The notes: generated by a model from the sequence alone, not told the origin. Positions 26,068 to 35,058 are shown, counted from the first letter of the stretch. The stretch: 64,000 nucleotides of DNA from CALHKP01 sp963558075 (GCA_963558075.1 CAUWFN010000009.1:1-64000); one strand, 5' to 3'. Made by a program: numbers and translations.

Positions 26068-28160
26068 TGAGCAGTTTTAAGAAAAAAGCAGCAAAATATG
26101 TTTCTTTGACACTCATAGTAACGCTTCTGGTTTCAACAGCATGTTATATTTCATTTGCTGCAGGAGCAGATAGAGCGGCAAAGACAGACAAAAATGGAAA
26201 AACATTGTCATCACTTGTAGCCGGCACAAACGCATCGGGCAAGGATGAAACAGTGTATGTTATCGCAGGTGCTGACGGAAGCGCAAAAGAGGTTATTGTC
26301 AGCGACTGGCTAAAAAACAGCAAAGGTGAAAAAGCCCTTTTAGATGACAGCTGTCTAGATGATATTGAAAATGTAAAAGGTGATCAGCAGTATACCCTAG
26401 ATAAAAACAATATGAAAGTATGGGATGCTGACGGAGAAGATATCTATTATCAGGGAACAACAGACAAACAGCTTCCTGTAGATCTTGCAATCAGCTATAC
26501 ATTAAATGGTAAAGCTGTTACATCAAAAGAACTTTCCGGCAAGAGCGGAAAAGTTACAATGAGAATAGACTACAGAAATAACGAAAAGAGAAGTGTTTCC
26601 ATTAACGGAAAAACACAGACTATGTATGTGCCATTTGTTATGCTTAGCGGAATGATGCTGAGCAATGACCATTTTTCCAATGTCGCAGTAACAAACGGAA
26701 AAGTGATAAACGATGGAGACAAGTGCATTGTTATGGGCTTTGCCCTGCCGGGAATGCAGCAGAACCTCGGCGTTTCAAAGAGTCAGATTGACTTACCCTC
26801 CTATATTGAAATCACAGCAGATGTCAAGGACTTTGAACTTGAAACAACAATGCACTTTGCAAGTAACGACATATTCAGCCAGGTTGATTTCTCAGAAATC
26901 GGCTCTATGGATGATCTGACAGCGCAGCTTAACAAGTTTACACAGGCTGCAAACCAGCTAGTAGACGGTTCAAGCGCACTGTACAGCGGTCTATCAGAAC
27001 TGCTTCAGAAGTCAGGAGTACTTGTAGAGGGAATCAATCAGCTATATGCAGGTGCATCAAAGCTGAGCACAGGAACAGCAATGTTTACAGACGGACAGAA
27101 GCAGCTTCATCAGGGACTGAGCGAGCTTAACAACGGACTCAAAGCTCTGACAGCAAACAGCGGAGCTCTAAATGCCGGCGGCGAAGAAGTATTCAATTCA
27201 CTTCTTTCAATGGCAGATGGCCAGCTGGCTCAGGCCGGAGTAACAGGTCTTCCAAAACTGACAATTGCAAATTACAAAACTGTATTAAACGGTGTTCTAA
27301 ATAATCTATCACCAGAAAACGCAAGAGCGATGGCAACTGCCGAAGCTCAGAAGCAGGTTACAGAAACGGTGCGTAGCATTAGTTCTGAAATTAAGGCCGG
27401 CGTTACAATGAAGGTTAAGGAACAGGTTTTAGGAGCAGTACTTCAGCAGGCAGGCCTTGGAATGACTCCAGAACAGTTCGCAGGCGCTGTTGCAGCTGGA
27501 AAAATCGATGAAAAAACAGTTGCCATGATAAATGGCGCTGTAGAACAGCAGATGGCAACCGATGCAATTAAGCAGAAGGTTGATCAGCTGACTGAATCTG
27601 TAATTCAGCAGAAGATTGCTGAAACAATGGCAGGAGCACAGATTCAGGCTAAGATTGAAGAGGCTGTAGCAAAAGCTCAGGCTGGTGCAGAAAGCGTAAA
27701 AGGTCTGATTGCCCAGCTTGATAAGTATAACATGTTCTACAGCGGACTATGTCAGTACACAGCAGGTGTCGATGCGGCATTTGCAGGCTCAGAAAAACTT
27801 CTTGCAGGATCAACAAGTCTGATCAACAATTCAGCAAAGCTTTCAAGCGGAGCAGCTGAACTGAGCGGCGGAATTGGAAGTCTGAAAGCAGGAAGCGGAG
27901 CACTTGTTCAGGGTGTAACAAAACTTGCAAACGGCGGAATGATGCTTTCCGAAGGTATGAAGAAATTCAACGAAGAAGGTGTCAAGAAGCTTACATCCGT
28001 ATTTGATGGAAATCTTGGAGAGCTTGCAGCTCGTCTAAGTGCAACAGCAGATCTGTCAAAGAGCTACAACAGTTATGCAGGTATTTCTTCTGGAACAAAG
28101 GGCGAAGTTAAATTTGTCTACAGAACAGAAGGAATCAGTGTTGAAAAAGAAAAGAAATAG
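26067..28160 (+). CDS. Secreted YhgE/Pip-like repeat protein
   Basis: An exported protein with a signal sequence or anchor (YVSLTLIVTLLVSTACYISFAA). Residues about 40-290 form a beta-rich region. Then come two arrays of short repeats with G at regular steps (LVDGSSALYSGLSELL, LYAGASKLSTGTAMF and LLAGSTSLINNSAKLSSGAA, LKAGSGALVQGVTKLANG), as in YhgE/Pip proteins. An Ala/Gln-rich helical middle separates them. The C-terminal membrane domain of full YhgE is absent; the protein ends soluble (ISVEKEKK). Its one-base overlap with the MMPL gene suggests it is an accessory extracellular subunit. Confidence 0.78.
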   Translation: MSSFKKKAAKYVSLTLIVTLLVSTACYISFAAGADRAAKTDKNGKTLSSLVAGTNASGKDETVYVIAGADGSAKEVIVSDWLKNSKGEKALLDDSCLDDIENVKGDQQYTLDKNNMKVWDADGEDIYYQGTTDKQLPVDLAISYTLNGKAVTSKELSGKSGKVTMRIDYRNNEKRSVSINGKTQTMYVPFVMLSGMMLSNDHFSNVAVTNGKVINDGDKCIVMGFALPGMQQNLGVSKSQIDLPSYIEITADVKDFELETTMHFASNDIFSQVDFSEIGSMDDLTAQLNKFTQAANQLVDGSSALYSGLSELLQKSGVLVEGINQLYAGASKLSTGTAMFTDGQKQLHQGLSELNNGLKALTANSGALNAGGEEVFNSLLSMADGQLAQAGVTGLPKLTIANYKTVLNGVLNNLSPENARAMATAEAQKQVTETVRSISSEIKAGVTMKVKEQVLGAVLQQAGLGMTPEQFAGAVAAGKIDEKTVAMINGAVEQQMATDAIKQKVDQLTESVIQQKIAETMAGAQIQAKIEEAVAKAQAGAESVKGLIAQLDKYNMFYSGLCQYTAGVDAAFAGSEKLLAGSTSLINNSAKLSSGAAELSGGIGSLKAGSGALVQGVTKLANGGMMLSEGMKKFNEEGVKKLTSVFDGNLGELAARLSATADLSKSYNSYAGISSGTKGEVKFVYRTEGISVEKEKK

Positions 28161-28171
28161 TTTTTCAGGCT

Positions 28172-28204
28172 TGCCCGGCGGTTATCCGCCGGGCAGTTTT
28201 TTTT
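28172..28204 (+). terminator. Strong terminator after the MMPL operon
   Basis: A perfect TGCCCGGCGG / CCGCCGGGCA stem (28172-28181 with 28186-28195) is followed by a run of eight T. Confidence 0.92.
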
Positions 28205-28343
28205 GTTGTGAAAGAAAATTGGTTTGAATAAGCTAACTGGTCTAGAACATAAAAATTATATTTAGTGTTTTGTAATCTGAAACAAAAATTTCTAAATATT
28301 AAGAAATAAAAGGTATACAATACGAAAAATTCAGTAAATTATG

Positions 28344-28372
28344 TTGGCGTTTACGTGCTGAACATGTATCAT
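28344..28372 (+). promoter_or_regulatory. Sigma-A type promoter for the M14 carboxypeptidase gene
   Basis: TTGGCG (28344-28349) and TATCAT (28367-28372) are separated by 17 bases. The 5' untranslated region would be about 70 bases. The AT-rich stretch 28205-28343 upstream shows nothing else I can identify. Confidence 0.6.
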
Positions 28373-28449
28373 CTATATGAAGAAATTATCAATCGATTTT
28401 TTCATTTTTTATTTCTATTTCAAACTAATCTTTTTAAAGGAGAATAACA

Positions 28450-31400
28450 ATGAAAAAAAGACTAGTAAGACTCGTAGTCGCAGTACTTGTCTTTACAATG
28501 GCAGTGCCATTTGCGGCATTTGCTTCTGTAGAGGAAGTAACTCACGATACTACGGCATCCGGTACTTCACTGGCTGGAATTTATCCTGCCTATGATGATA
28601 TCGAGTTTCAGTATTCACTGACAGAAGAGGCTGAACATGAGGTTGTCATTCCGACAGACCTAGATGAAGAAGCTCTGAAAGAGGCGGTTGAAAAGCACAA
28701 TGACGGTTCAGCGCCAATCTCACTTTCACTTGTAAGAGACAAGGAAAGAGGATATCTTGATCCTTCACTTTATCCTTATGCTAAAGATGGAGGCAAAATC
28801 GAAGAGTGGCTCGACAAAGAGAATACTCAGGTAATTCAGCTGAAGGAAGTAAAGGCTGATGGTAAAAATCTTGTTGTAAAACTGTTTACACAGGGTACTG
28901 AGTTCTATTACACAGGCGATCCTGATGCGAGCGCAGATGTTAAGAAGGTCTACTCTATCGATCATCTGTGGAGTGTTGAGCAACCTGCTGAATGGCTTGA
29001 CAAATGTGGATATTTCAATCTAACTGCAACAGTGGGTGAAAAGGATGCAGGAACAGTACACGCAAAAGTTGTTCCGTATGATAAATTCCGTACACCATAC
29101 GAACTATATGATGAAATTGAAGCTTTGAAGAGCTACAACGGCGATAGATATGTTGAAGTTGGTTCATTAGGTCACACTTCAATTGATCAGTATGATCTTC
29201 CTTATGTAATCGTTTCAAGCGATCAGAAAGCAGTAAGTGATTGGCTTGCTTATACTGAAGCATCAGAAAATAATCCTGATCAGGTTCTAAAAGATATAGA
29301 AGCAGGAAAATATGCTGATATGAAAGTACCTCTATATGTCAGCAATTGTCATACTAATGAAAACTCAGCTGTAAACGGTATCATGGAAATGATACAGGTT
29401 CTGATAAATAAAGATGAAATTAGTCTTAACACTCTTGAAGGTTATACCGATGCTGGAAGAGCAAAGTTAGAATCTGAAAAAGCAAACTATGGAACTTCAC
29501 TTTCAAAGATTTATGGTGAATGGGCTACAGAATTAGGTCGTCTGAGAGGCGAAAACGGAGACGTAAGAGACGATACTGGTTACTATGGATATTCATCAGT
29601 TGTAGACTTTGAAAAATATTATAAAACTGGTAAAGATGAATTTACTATTGATGAACTTTTAGAAGACGTGTTCTTTGTTCTTGTTCCTACAATGAACATG
29701 GAAGGATATGTTCAGGCAACAAGAGTTACAGGTCTTGGATTTGACCCTAACAGAGACTATGCGAATCAGGTAATGCATGAAAATGCAAATGCTATGGCGT
29801 TCATGGCTAAGTGGAATCCAATGGTTTATACAGAAATCCACGGTAGAGTTGAAGGTATGCTTGTAGAACCTTGCGGAGCACCTCACAACCCTAACTTAGA
29901 ATATGACCTTATCGGCGAAAAGTTCACTAAACTTGGTGAAGCTTTAGGTAATGCGGCAATCGCAAACAACGAAAAATTCCATAGCTACGAGCTTCCTGCC
30001 CGTGACTATATCGAAAATGATCCAAATTCACCAACAGGCGTACAGTGGGGATCACCATGGGACGACCTGTCAACAAACTTCGGAGCACAGTTCCCTGGAT
30101 TCTACGGAACTTGCGGAGTTACATGGGAAATGCCTGCATATGATGACATTACAACAGAGCAGGTAATTCCAAATGGACTTCTCGGTCAGGGAAGATTTGT
30201 ACAGGCTAATAAAACTGAGCTTCTTGCAAGTCAGGCAGAGCTGTTTGCAAGAGGAGTTGCAAATGCAAATACAAATGATAAGGTTGCGAAGTATTTCGTA
30301 AACCAGTATGACGAACCTTACAAGCAGGCTGACATTATGAGACCTGTAAATGATGGTAAGGATGAAAATGGAAACTTCTATCCTGAATGCTTCATTATCC
30401 CTATGGATAAAGCAAACCAGGACAACCTTCAGGATGCTGCAGAGGCAGTAAAATGGATTGCAAGAAATGACATGAAGTACAAGATTGCAAAGAAGGCCTT
30501 CACATATGACGGCGTTGAATATCCAGAAGGTACAATTATCGCTTCAATGTATCAGGCTAAGAGATCGCTTCTAAATGCTAACTATGGTCCTGGAACATTC
30601 GTAACTGTATGGAAGGGTCTATATTCAGAAGCATTCTCACAGCATCCTTATGCTAGAGGATTTGATATCATAACAGTTACAGAGCCTAAGGCTTATAAGT
30701 CAATCGATGCAGTTTGCGAAGATGGTCCTGACTATCAGGGAACGCTTGCATATCTTGCTGACTATGCTACTCAGTTCAGCGGCGTTGAAGGTGCTGACGT
30801 AGTTATTTCGAATGCTTCAGAAGATACTGCAGCAGCAGTGAATGAGCTACTAAATGCAGGCAAAAAAGTTGCTATGATTACAGAAGGCGATAAGATGGGC
30901 GATTTCATTTGCTCATACGATGACTTCATGACGATAGCTAATAAATACGTTCTAAGTGCAGAAGGTGTTTATGGCAAGGGATTTAAGGCTGGCGTAATTA
31001 CAAAGGCTCCTCAGGTTTATGTAACTGGAATGTGCGCACCTGTAGCTGGCGGAAATGTTGAGCTTAAAGGTGAAAAGAACTACTGCTTTGACATCTATGC
31101 TCTAGATCAGATGGGATTTGCAATTACAAATACTGCAGATAGTGCAGACGCAGTTGTAGGTACTTTCTTTGGTGAAACATCAGAAGATGGAAATGCGAAA
31201 AATGCAGTTGCTGCAGGTAAGCCATACATGGTATGGGGTTCTGGTGCAGGACTAGAAGGACTTGTTGACGGAATTTCAATTAGAGAGCTTGATAATGGAA
31301 CAGATGCTCTTGTAAATGTTGAATACCCAAATACAACTCTCGTAAATGCTAATTATGTAAATGATAAAGATGATCTTCTTTATGAATATGGAACATATTC

Positions 31401-31884
31401 ATTTGCATCGCTTCCAGAAAAAGCAGTTCCAATCGTTAAAAATGCTGGAAAGACTCCAATGGTGGGATGTATAGGTATATTTAATGCTGATAATGAAGCT
31501 GAGTTTAATAATTTCAATACTTCAGTAGTGGCATTTGAATATAAAGAGAATGGAATGGATATCGTTTCATTTGCAAATGCTTTGACGCACAAGGGACATC
31601 CACAGGATGATTTCAAATACATCGCTAACTTCCTGTTCTCAAGATCAATTGGCGATGCAGAATATGAAGGCGTAGAAGCTCCTTCCGGAACTCCAGATGA
31701 CAAACCTGGCACAGACAAACCTGGAGATAAGCCTAACGGACAGAAGCCAGATTCAGGAAAACCTGGTAAGGCTCCTGGCACTGGCGATGATGCAAATATC
31801 CTTCTTTGGGTTGTAATTGCAGTAATCGGTGCAGGTGCAGCAGGAACTATCGTGGCTGTTAGAAGAAGAAAATCAGTAAAATAA
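28450..31884 (+). CDS. Giant surface M14-family zinc carboxypeptidase
   Basis: A 1144-residue exported metallopeptidase. It has a signal peptide (KKRLVRLVVAVLVFTMAVPFAAFA). The M14 zinc site is visible as His301-x-x-Glu304 (CHTNENS) and His464 (TEIHGRVEG), with Glu560 (GVTWEMP) as catalytic base. A long C-terminal part (about 650-1060) with unknown folds follows. Then come a Pro/Gly/Asp/Lys-rich spacer, an APGTG motif at 1108-1112, a hydrophobic helix and an RRRK tail, which looks like a sortase-type anchor with a non-LPXTG signal. It probably trims extracellular peptides for amino acid fermentation. The start is set by AAAGGAG. Confidence 0.85.
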   Translation: MKKRLVRLVVAVLVFTMAVPFAAFASVEEVTHDTTASGTSLAGIYPAYDDIEFQYSLTEEAEHEVVIPTDLDEEALKEAVEKHNDGSAPISLSLVRDKERGYLDPSLYPYAKDGGKIEEWLDKENTQVIQLKEVKADGKNLVVKLFTQGTEFYYTGDPDASADVKKVYSIDHLWSVEQPAEWLDKCGYFNLTATVGEKDAGTVHAKVVPYDKFRTPYELYDEIEALKSYNGDRYVEVGSLGHTSIDQYDLPYVIVSSDQKAVSDWLAYTEASENNPDQVLKDIEAGKYADMKVPLYVSNCHTNENSAVNGIMEMIQVLINKDEISLNTLEGYTDAGRAKLESEKANYGTSLSKIYGEWATELGRLRGENGDVRDDTGYYGYSSVVDFEKYYKTGKDEFTIDELLEDVFFVLVPTMNMEGYVQATRVTGLGFDPNRDYANQVMHENANAMAFMAKWNPMVYTEIHGRVEGMLVEPCGAPHNPNLEYDLIGEKFTKLGEALGNAAIANNEKFHSYELPARDYIENDPNSPTGVQWGSPWDDLSTNFGAQFPGFYGTCGVTWEMPAYDDITTEQVIPNGLLGQGRFVQANKTELLASQAELFARGVANANTNDKVAKYFVNQYDEPYKQADIMRPVNDGKDENGNFYPECFIIPMDKANQDNLQDAAEAVKWIARNDMKYKIAKKAFTYDGVEYPEGTIIASMYQAKRSLLNANYGPGTFVTVWKGLYSEAFSQHPYARGFDIITVTEPKAYKSIDAVCEDGPDYQGTLAYLADYATQFSGVEGADVVISNASEDTAAAVNELLNAGKKVAMITEGDKMGDFICSYDDFMTIANKYVLSAEGVYGKGFKAGVITKAPQVYVTGMCAPVAGGNVELKGEKNYCFDIYALDQMGFAITNTADSADAVVGTFFGETSEDGNAKNAVAAGKPYMVWGSGAGLEGLVDGISIRELDNGTDALVNVEYPNTTLVNANYVNDKDDLLYEYGTYSFASLPEKAVPIVKNAGKTPMVGCIGIFNADNEAEFNNFNTSVVAFEYKENGMDIVSFANALTHKGHPQDDFKYIANFLFSRSIGDAEYEGVEAPSGTPDDKPGTDKPGDKPNGQKPDSGKPGKAPGTGDDANILLWVVIAVIGAGAAGTIVAVRRRKSVK

Positions 31885-31964
31885 GATGGATTAGATAGCA
31901 AAAGGCTTTTGCCTTGGGCTATGAGAAAGACTGAACTGAACAAAGGTGATTCTAAACACATAAA

Positions 31965-31997
31965 ATAAAAGCCTGGCGAATATCGCTGGGCTTTTAT
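31965..31997. terminator. Terminator between the M14 gene and rnhA
   Basis: An ATAAAAGCC / GGCTTTTAT outer stem (31965-31973 with 31989-31997) encloses an inner GC-rich pairing. The flanking A and T runs let it serve either strand between two convergent genes. Confidence 0.65.
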
Positions 31998-32056
31998 CGT
32001 TACTTTTTATTAATTTTTTAATACTATTTATTAGCTTGCGCTTGTATTGATGATTT

Positions 32057-32599
32057 TTACCTTATTTCATCAATACCAACATTTGCAAGCTCATCTGCTT
32101 TGTTGTTCATTTCTGTTATATATCTGAAATCATCCATGCTGAAACGACTTCCGTTCCATTCGACAAACTTTTGGTAAAGCTTATCGACATTTGTTGATTT
32201 ACTGTCTAGGTTTACATGGCCTTTTACTCTATAGAAGGTTACGTTATGCTTCGAGGTCAGGGCTAGAAGCTCTTTCCAGAGGTCTGAGTTTTCTACAGGT
32301 TTTTTGGATGCGTTTTTCCAACCGTTTTTTTGCCAGTTTACATACCATTTTTTTCTGAAGCAGTCTGCTACGTATGAGCTATCAGAGAAAACTTCGATAG
32401 TTTGATTTTCTTTTTTTAGGGCTTTGAAGCCAGATATAACAGCAGTAAGCTCCATGCGGTTATTTGTTGTATTCGCCTCGCTACCGTATAGCTCTTTGCG
32501 ATGCTGCCCAAATTCTAAAACGCAGCCCCAGCCGCCCAGGTTTTCGTCGCTCTGGTTTCCACTGCAGCCGCCGTCAGTATACATTCTCAATATAGTCAT
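32057..32599 (-). CDS. rnhA: Ribonuclease HI
   Basis: It cleaves the RNA strand of RNA-DNA hybrids. Catalytic residues are visible in MYTDGGCSGNQ (Asp), NTTNNRMELTAVISGFKAL (Glu), VFSDSSYVADCF (Asp) and MNNKADELANVG (Asp). KKWYVNWQKNGWKNASKKPVEN is the basic substrate-binding protrusion. Length 180 is slightly above the bacterial norm because of a segment around residues 125-160. It is a single gene, convergent with the M14 gene and divergent from yycJ. Confidence 0.93.
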   Translation of the reverse strand: MTILRMYTDGGCSGNQSDENLGGWGCVLEFGQHRKELYGSEANTTNNRMELTAVISGFKALKKENQTIEVFSDSSYVADCFRKKWYVNWQKNGWKNASKKPVENSDLWKELLALTSKHNVTFYRVKGHVNLDSKSTNVDKLYQKFVEWNGSRFSMDDFRYITEMNNKADELANVGIDEIR

Positions 32600-32664
32600 T
32601 TTTTCGTCTCCATTTCTTGTTTAGACAATCATTATATCACATTCGCAGTGGCCAGTGGAAGCTA

Positions 32665-32693
32665 TTGACCTGAATTTAAAAGGGATATATAAT
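32665..32693 (+). promoter_or_regulatory. Near-consensus promoter for yycJ-rlmH
   Basis: TTGACC (32665-32670) and TATAAT (32688-32693) are separated by exactly 17 bases. Transcription should begin near 32700, leaving a leader of about 145 bases before yycJ. Confidence 0.85.
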
Positions 32694-32700
32694 TTAGTTT

Positions 32701-32845
32701 GAAACATTTTACCCGGCCGGGAGCCGGGCTTTTGATTTTATCAAAAGACGAAGCGCTTTTGGGTCAAGTCGCTTATACGGGCGATAGCCCTGCGGCAAAG
32801 GCGTTAAAAGCCCTAAATTTTATAGAACTGGAGAATAATATATAT
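32701..32845 (+). other. Hairpin-dense 5' leader of yycJ
   Basis: Predicted stems in order are CCCGGC/GCCGGG (32712-32717 with 32723-32728), CTTTTGAT/ATCAAAAG (32729-32736 with 32740-32747), AAGCG/CGCTT (32751-32755 with 32770-32774), GGGC/GCCC around a GATA loop (32779-32790), and GGC/GCC (32800-32812). The stretch is more GC-rich than its surroundings. I do not recognise a known riboswitch consensus. An in-frame open reading extension (TTG 32699) exists but looks like chance. Confidence 0.5.
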
Positions 32846-33646
32846 ATGAATTTAAGAATTTGCTCATTTGCCAGTGGAAGCTCCGGAAACAGCTATCTGA
32901 TTCAGTCGGAGTCGACGGGGATTATACTCGATGCGGGGATTTCAGGCAAAAAAATAATGGAAGGTCTAAGTAGCCAAGGGGCAGATCCAGAGAATATACG
33001 TGGCATTTTTGTTACTCACGAGCATGTCGATCACATCAAAAGTATTCGCGTGCTCAGCAAAAAAATTCCATCTGCAGAGGTTTTTGCATCTGGTGGAACT
33101 CTCGGAGCTATTGGAGACAAAGTAGAAGACAGCAGAAAGATTGAGGTTTCTGATGGAGAAGAACTGACGGTTGGAGATATTTCTGTGAAGCCGTTTTCTA
33201 TATGTCATGATGCAGCATGTCCGCTGGGATATTCTTTTTCAAGAAACGGAAGGACGGTTTCTGTAGTGACTGATACAGGTTGCGTGACCGATGGCATGAT
33301 GGATACAATAAGAGAGTCTGACATTCTCGTGCTAGAAGCTAACCACGAGGTAAATCTTTTGATGCTCGGAAGCTACCCATATAATATTAAACGAAGAATT
33401 TTGAGTGACGAGGGACATCTTTCGAACGAGGCGTCTGGTGAATGTTTATGCAGAATGCTAAAGGAAAGAACAAAGCCAGGTGTTCCGGAGGTCGCTCTTG
33501 CCCATATTAGTAAAGAACATAATACGCCTGATCAGGCGCTTATGACGATAAAAAACATCCTTTTTGAATCGGACTTATTTGATGGCAAGGATGTAAACCT
33601 ATCAGTTCTTCCACGAGATGAAGTTAGAGTTATAGGGGAGGTTTAG
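32846..33646 (+). CDS. walJ: Metallo-beta-lactamase-fold hydrolase YycJ/WalJ
   Basis: An MBL-fold protein of the YycJ family, linked in other Firmicutes to the WalRK cell-wall system and to DNA exonuclease activity. From ATG 32846 (NLRICSFASGSSGNSYLI) it shows the metal motif VTHEHVDHIKS, SVVTDTGCVTDGM, VLEANHEVNLL and LAHISKEHNTP. I choose this start because of GGAG upstream and the family's conserved N-terminus; longer in-frame starts run through the structured leader. walRK themselves are not in this window. It is followed 2 bases later by rlmH, as in many Firmicutes. Confidence 0.9.
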   Translation: MNLRICSFASGSSGNSYLIQSESTGIILDAGISGKKIMEGLSSQGADPENIRGIFVTHEHVDHIKSIRVLSKKIPSAEVFASGGTLGAIGDKVEDSRKIEVSDGEELTVGDISVKPFSICHDAACPLGYSFSRNGRTVSVVTDTGCVTDGMMDTIRESDILVLEANHEVNLLMLGSYPYNIKRRILSDEGHLSNEASGECLCRMLKERTKPGVPEVALAHISKEHNTPDQALMTIKNILFESDLFDGKDVNLSVLPRDEVRVIGEV

Positions 33647-33648
33647 TT

Positions 33649-34125
33649 TTGAATATAACAGTTGTATGTATAGGAAAGCTAAAGGAAAAATACTGGGTAG
33701 ATGCTATAAAAGAGTATTCCAAGAGGCTTCAGAGTTACTGCAATCTAGAGATTATAGAGCTAAAGGAGACTCGTCTTCTTGGAAACGGTAAGGCAGAGGA
33801 GGATGCTGTCAAAAAATCCGAGGGGCAGGATATCCTCAAAAAAATCAAAGACAATCAGTATGTAATAACGTTAGAGATTGGAGGGAAAAAGCTTTCTTCC
33901 GAAAAGCTAGCCGAAAAGATAAACGATTTGTCTATTGATGGTGAAAGTAATATAGTCTTTGTCATAGGCGGAAGCTTAGGTCTTGATAACGAAGTCAGCA
34001 AAAGAGCTGATTTTAAGCTTTCATTTTCAGATATGACATTCCCGCATCAGATGATGCGAGTTATTTTGCTTGAGCAGGTATATAGAAGTTTTAAAATTAT
34101 AAGAAACGAAGCTTATCACAAGTAA
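33649..34125 (+). CDS. rlmH: 23S rRNA pseudouridine-1915 N3-methyltransferase RlmH
   Basis: A SPOUT-class methyltransferase acting on pseudouridine 1915 of 23S rRNA in assembled ribosomes. It begins NITVVCIGKLKEKYW and carries the knotted SAM site FVIGGSLGLDNEV plus LSFSDMTFPHQMMRVILLEQVYRSFKIIRNEAYHK, nearly invariant in the family. The start is TTG 33649 with AGGGGAGG upstream. Length 158 is standard. It is coupled to yycJ. Confidence 0.97.
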   Translation: MNITVVCIGKLKEKYWVDAIKEYSKRLQSYCNLEIIELKETRLLGNGKAEEDAVKKSEGQDILKKIKDNQYVITLEIGGKKLSSEKLAEKINDLSIDGESNIVFVIGGSLGLDNEVSKRADFKLSFSDMTFPHQMMRVILLEQVYRSFKIIRNEAYHK

Positions 34126-34164
34126 TCCACATAGTAATCCACTCTATGTGGATTATTTATTTTT
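34124..34164 (+). terminator. Terminator after rlmH, overlapping DnaA-box-like repeats
   Basis: AATCCACATAG / CTATGTGGATT (34124-34134 with 34144-34154) forms an 11-bp stem followed by a T-rich stretch. Its arms and loop contain TAATCCACA, TAATCCACT and the reverse TGTGGATTA. Another 9-mer, TTATCAACA, is at 34187-34195. The remainder of the gap to 34310 is AT-rich without recognisable features. Confidence 0.7.
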
Positions 34165-34310
34165 GCGAGGTTGTCCAAAAATAAACTTATCAACAGCTTA
34201 CTATTTTTGAAAATTTTTGTAAGGCGTAAGGTTACTATCATACTTGCATGTTTCTAAGACAACCGTGGAAAAGTACAAGGAAATTGATGATTATATATTT
34301 TTGTAAGAAA

Positions 34311-34351
34311 AAAACATCTCTTCAAAGCTAGAATGCTAGAGGAGATGTTTT
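34311..34351 (-). terminator. Terminator of the arsR-trkH-trkA operon
   Basis: AAAACATCTC (34311-34320) pairs with GGAGATGTTTT (34341-34351) around a partly paired loop. On the minus strand it is followed by a long T-run, so it serves trkA. Confidence 0.75.
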
Positions 34352-34386
34352 GTTAATTACAATAAAATGATAGTTTGTGAGCCGTA

Positions 34387-35058
34387 TTATGAACGATCAC
34401 CGTGTTTTACCATTTTTGCTAGAAGCTCACCAAAGGAGTTTCTGTCGCCTGCAACTATCAGATGCTGCTCTGGATTGAAAGTGTACTCTTCTCTGTCGAG
34501 AGGAATTATTTCGTCGACTGATTTGTAGGCGATGATATTTACATGGTAATTCTTTCTTACGCTAATTTCTGAAATTGTGTGGCCAATCCATGCCTTTGGT
34601 GGAGCTATCTCGAAAATACCGTAGTTTGTGCTCAGCTCTACGTAGTCGAAGGCTTCTTTTGCAGTATATTTCATAGCTGTTCTGAGAGCGATATCACGCT
34701 CTGGATATATTACATCGTCAGCACCATTACGCAATAGAATCTTTTGGTGAATATCCTGACTTACCTTTGTTACGATTTTCTTTGCTCCCAGCTCGCGCAG
34801 AAGAGCTGTGATAACTAGAGAAGCCTCTAGGTTGCTGCTTGTACATACGAAGCAGATATCAAATGACTTCACGTCGATATCGCGAAGAACGATTTCATCC
34901 ATGCAGTCTCCTATCTGAGCTTCGGAAACGTAAGGGGCTATTTTTGTTACTACATCTTCAGCGATGTCGATAACCATAACCTCGTTATCAAGTTCAGCAA
35001 GCTTTAGGGCAAGCGTACGACCAAAGCGGCCAAGCCCGATTACTAAAATTGAACGCAT
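34387..35058 (-). CDS. trkA: Potassium uptake regulatory subunit TrkA/KtrA
   Basis: A cytoplasmic RCK ring subunit that gates the TrkH/KtrB channel in response to nucleotides. The N-terminal Rossmann domain shows ILVIGLGRFGRTLALKLAEL and VMVIDIAED. The C-terminal RCK_C domain (about residues 135-220) contains WIGHTISEISVRKNYHVNIIAYK and ends DRNSFGELLAKM. Such C-domains often bind c-di-AMP in Firmicutes, and a gdpP gene lies at 8-9.8 kb. It is 127 bases downstream of trkH with a possibly structured gap between them. Confidence 0.92.
   Translation of the reverse strand: MRSILVIGLGRFGRTLALKLAELDNEVMVIDIAEDVVTKIAPYVSEAQIGDCMDEIVLRDIDVKSFDICFVCTSSNLEASLVITALLRELGAKKIVTKVSQDIHQKILLRNGADDVIYPERDIALRTAMKYTAKEAFDYVELSTNYGIFEIAPPKAWIGHTISEISVRKNYHVNIIAYKSVDEIIPLDREEYTFNPEQHLIVAGDRNSFGELLAKMVKHGDRS

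Noticed and set aside
32699..32845. N-terminal extension of yycJ from TTG 32699
   Set aside because: The predicted transcription start is at about 32700, the stretch is a chain of hairpins, and the family's conserved N-terminus begins exactly at ATG 32846 with its own GGAG.
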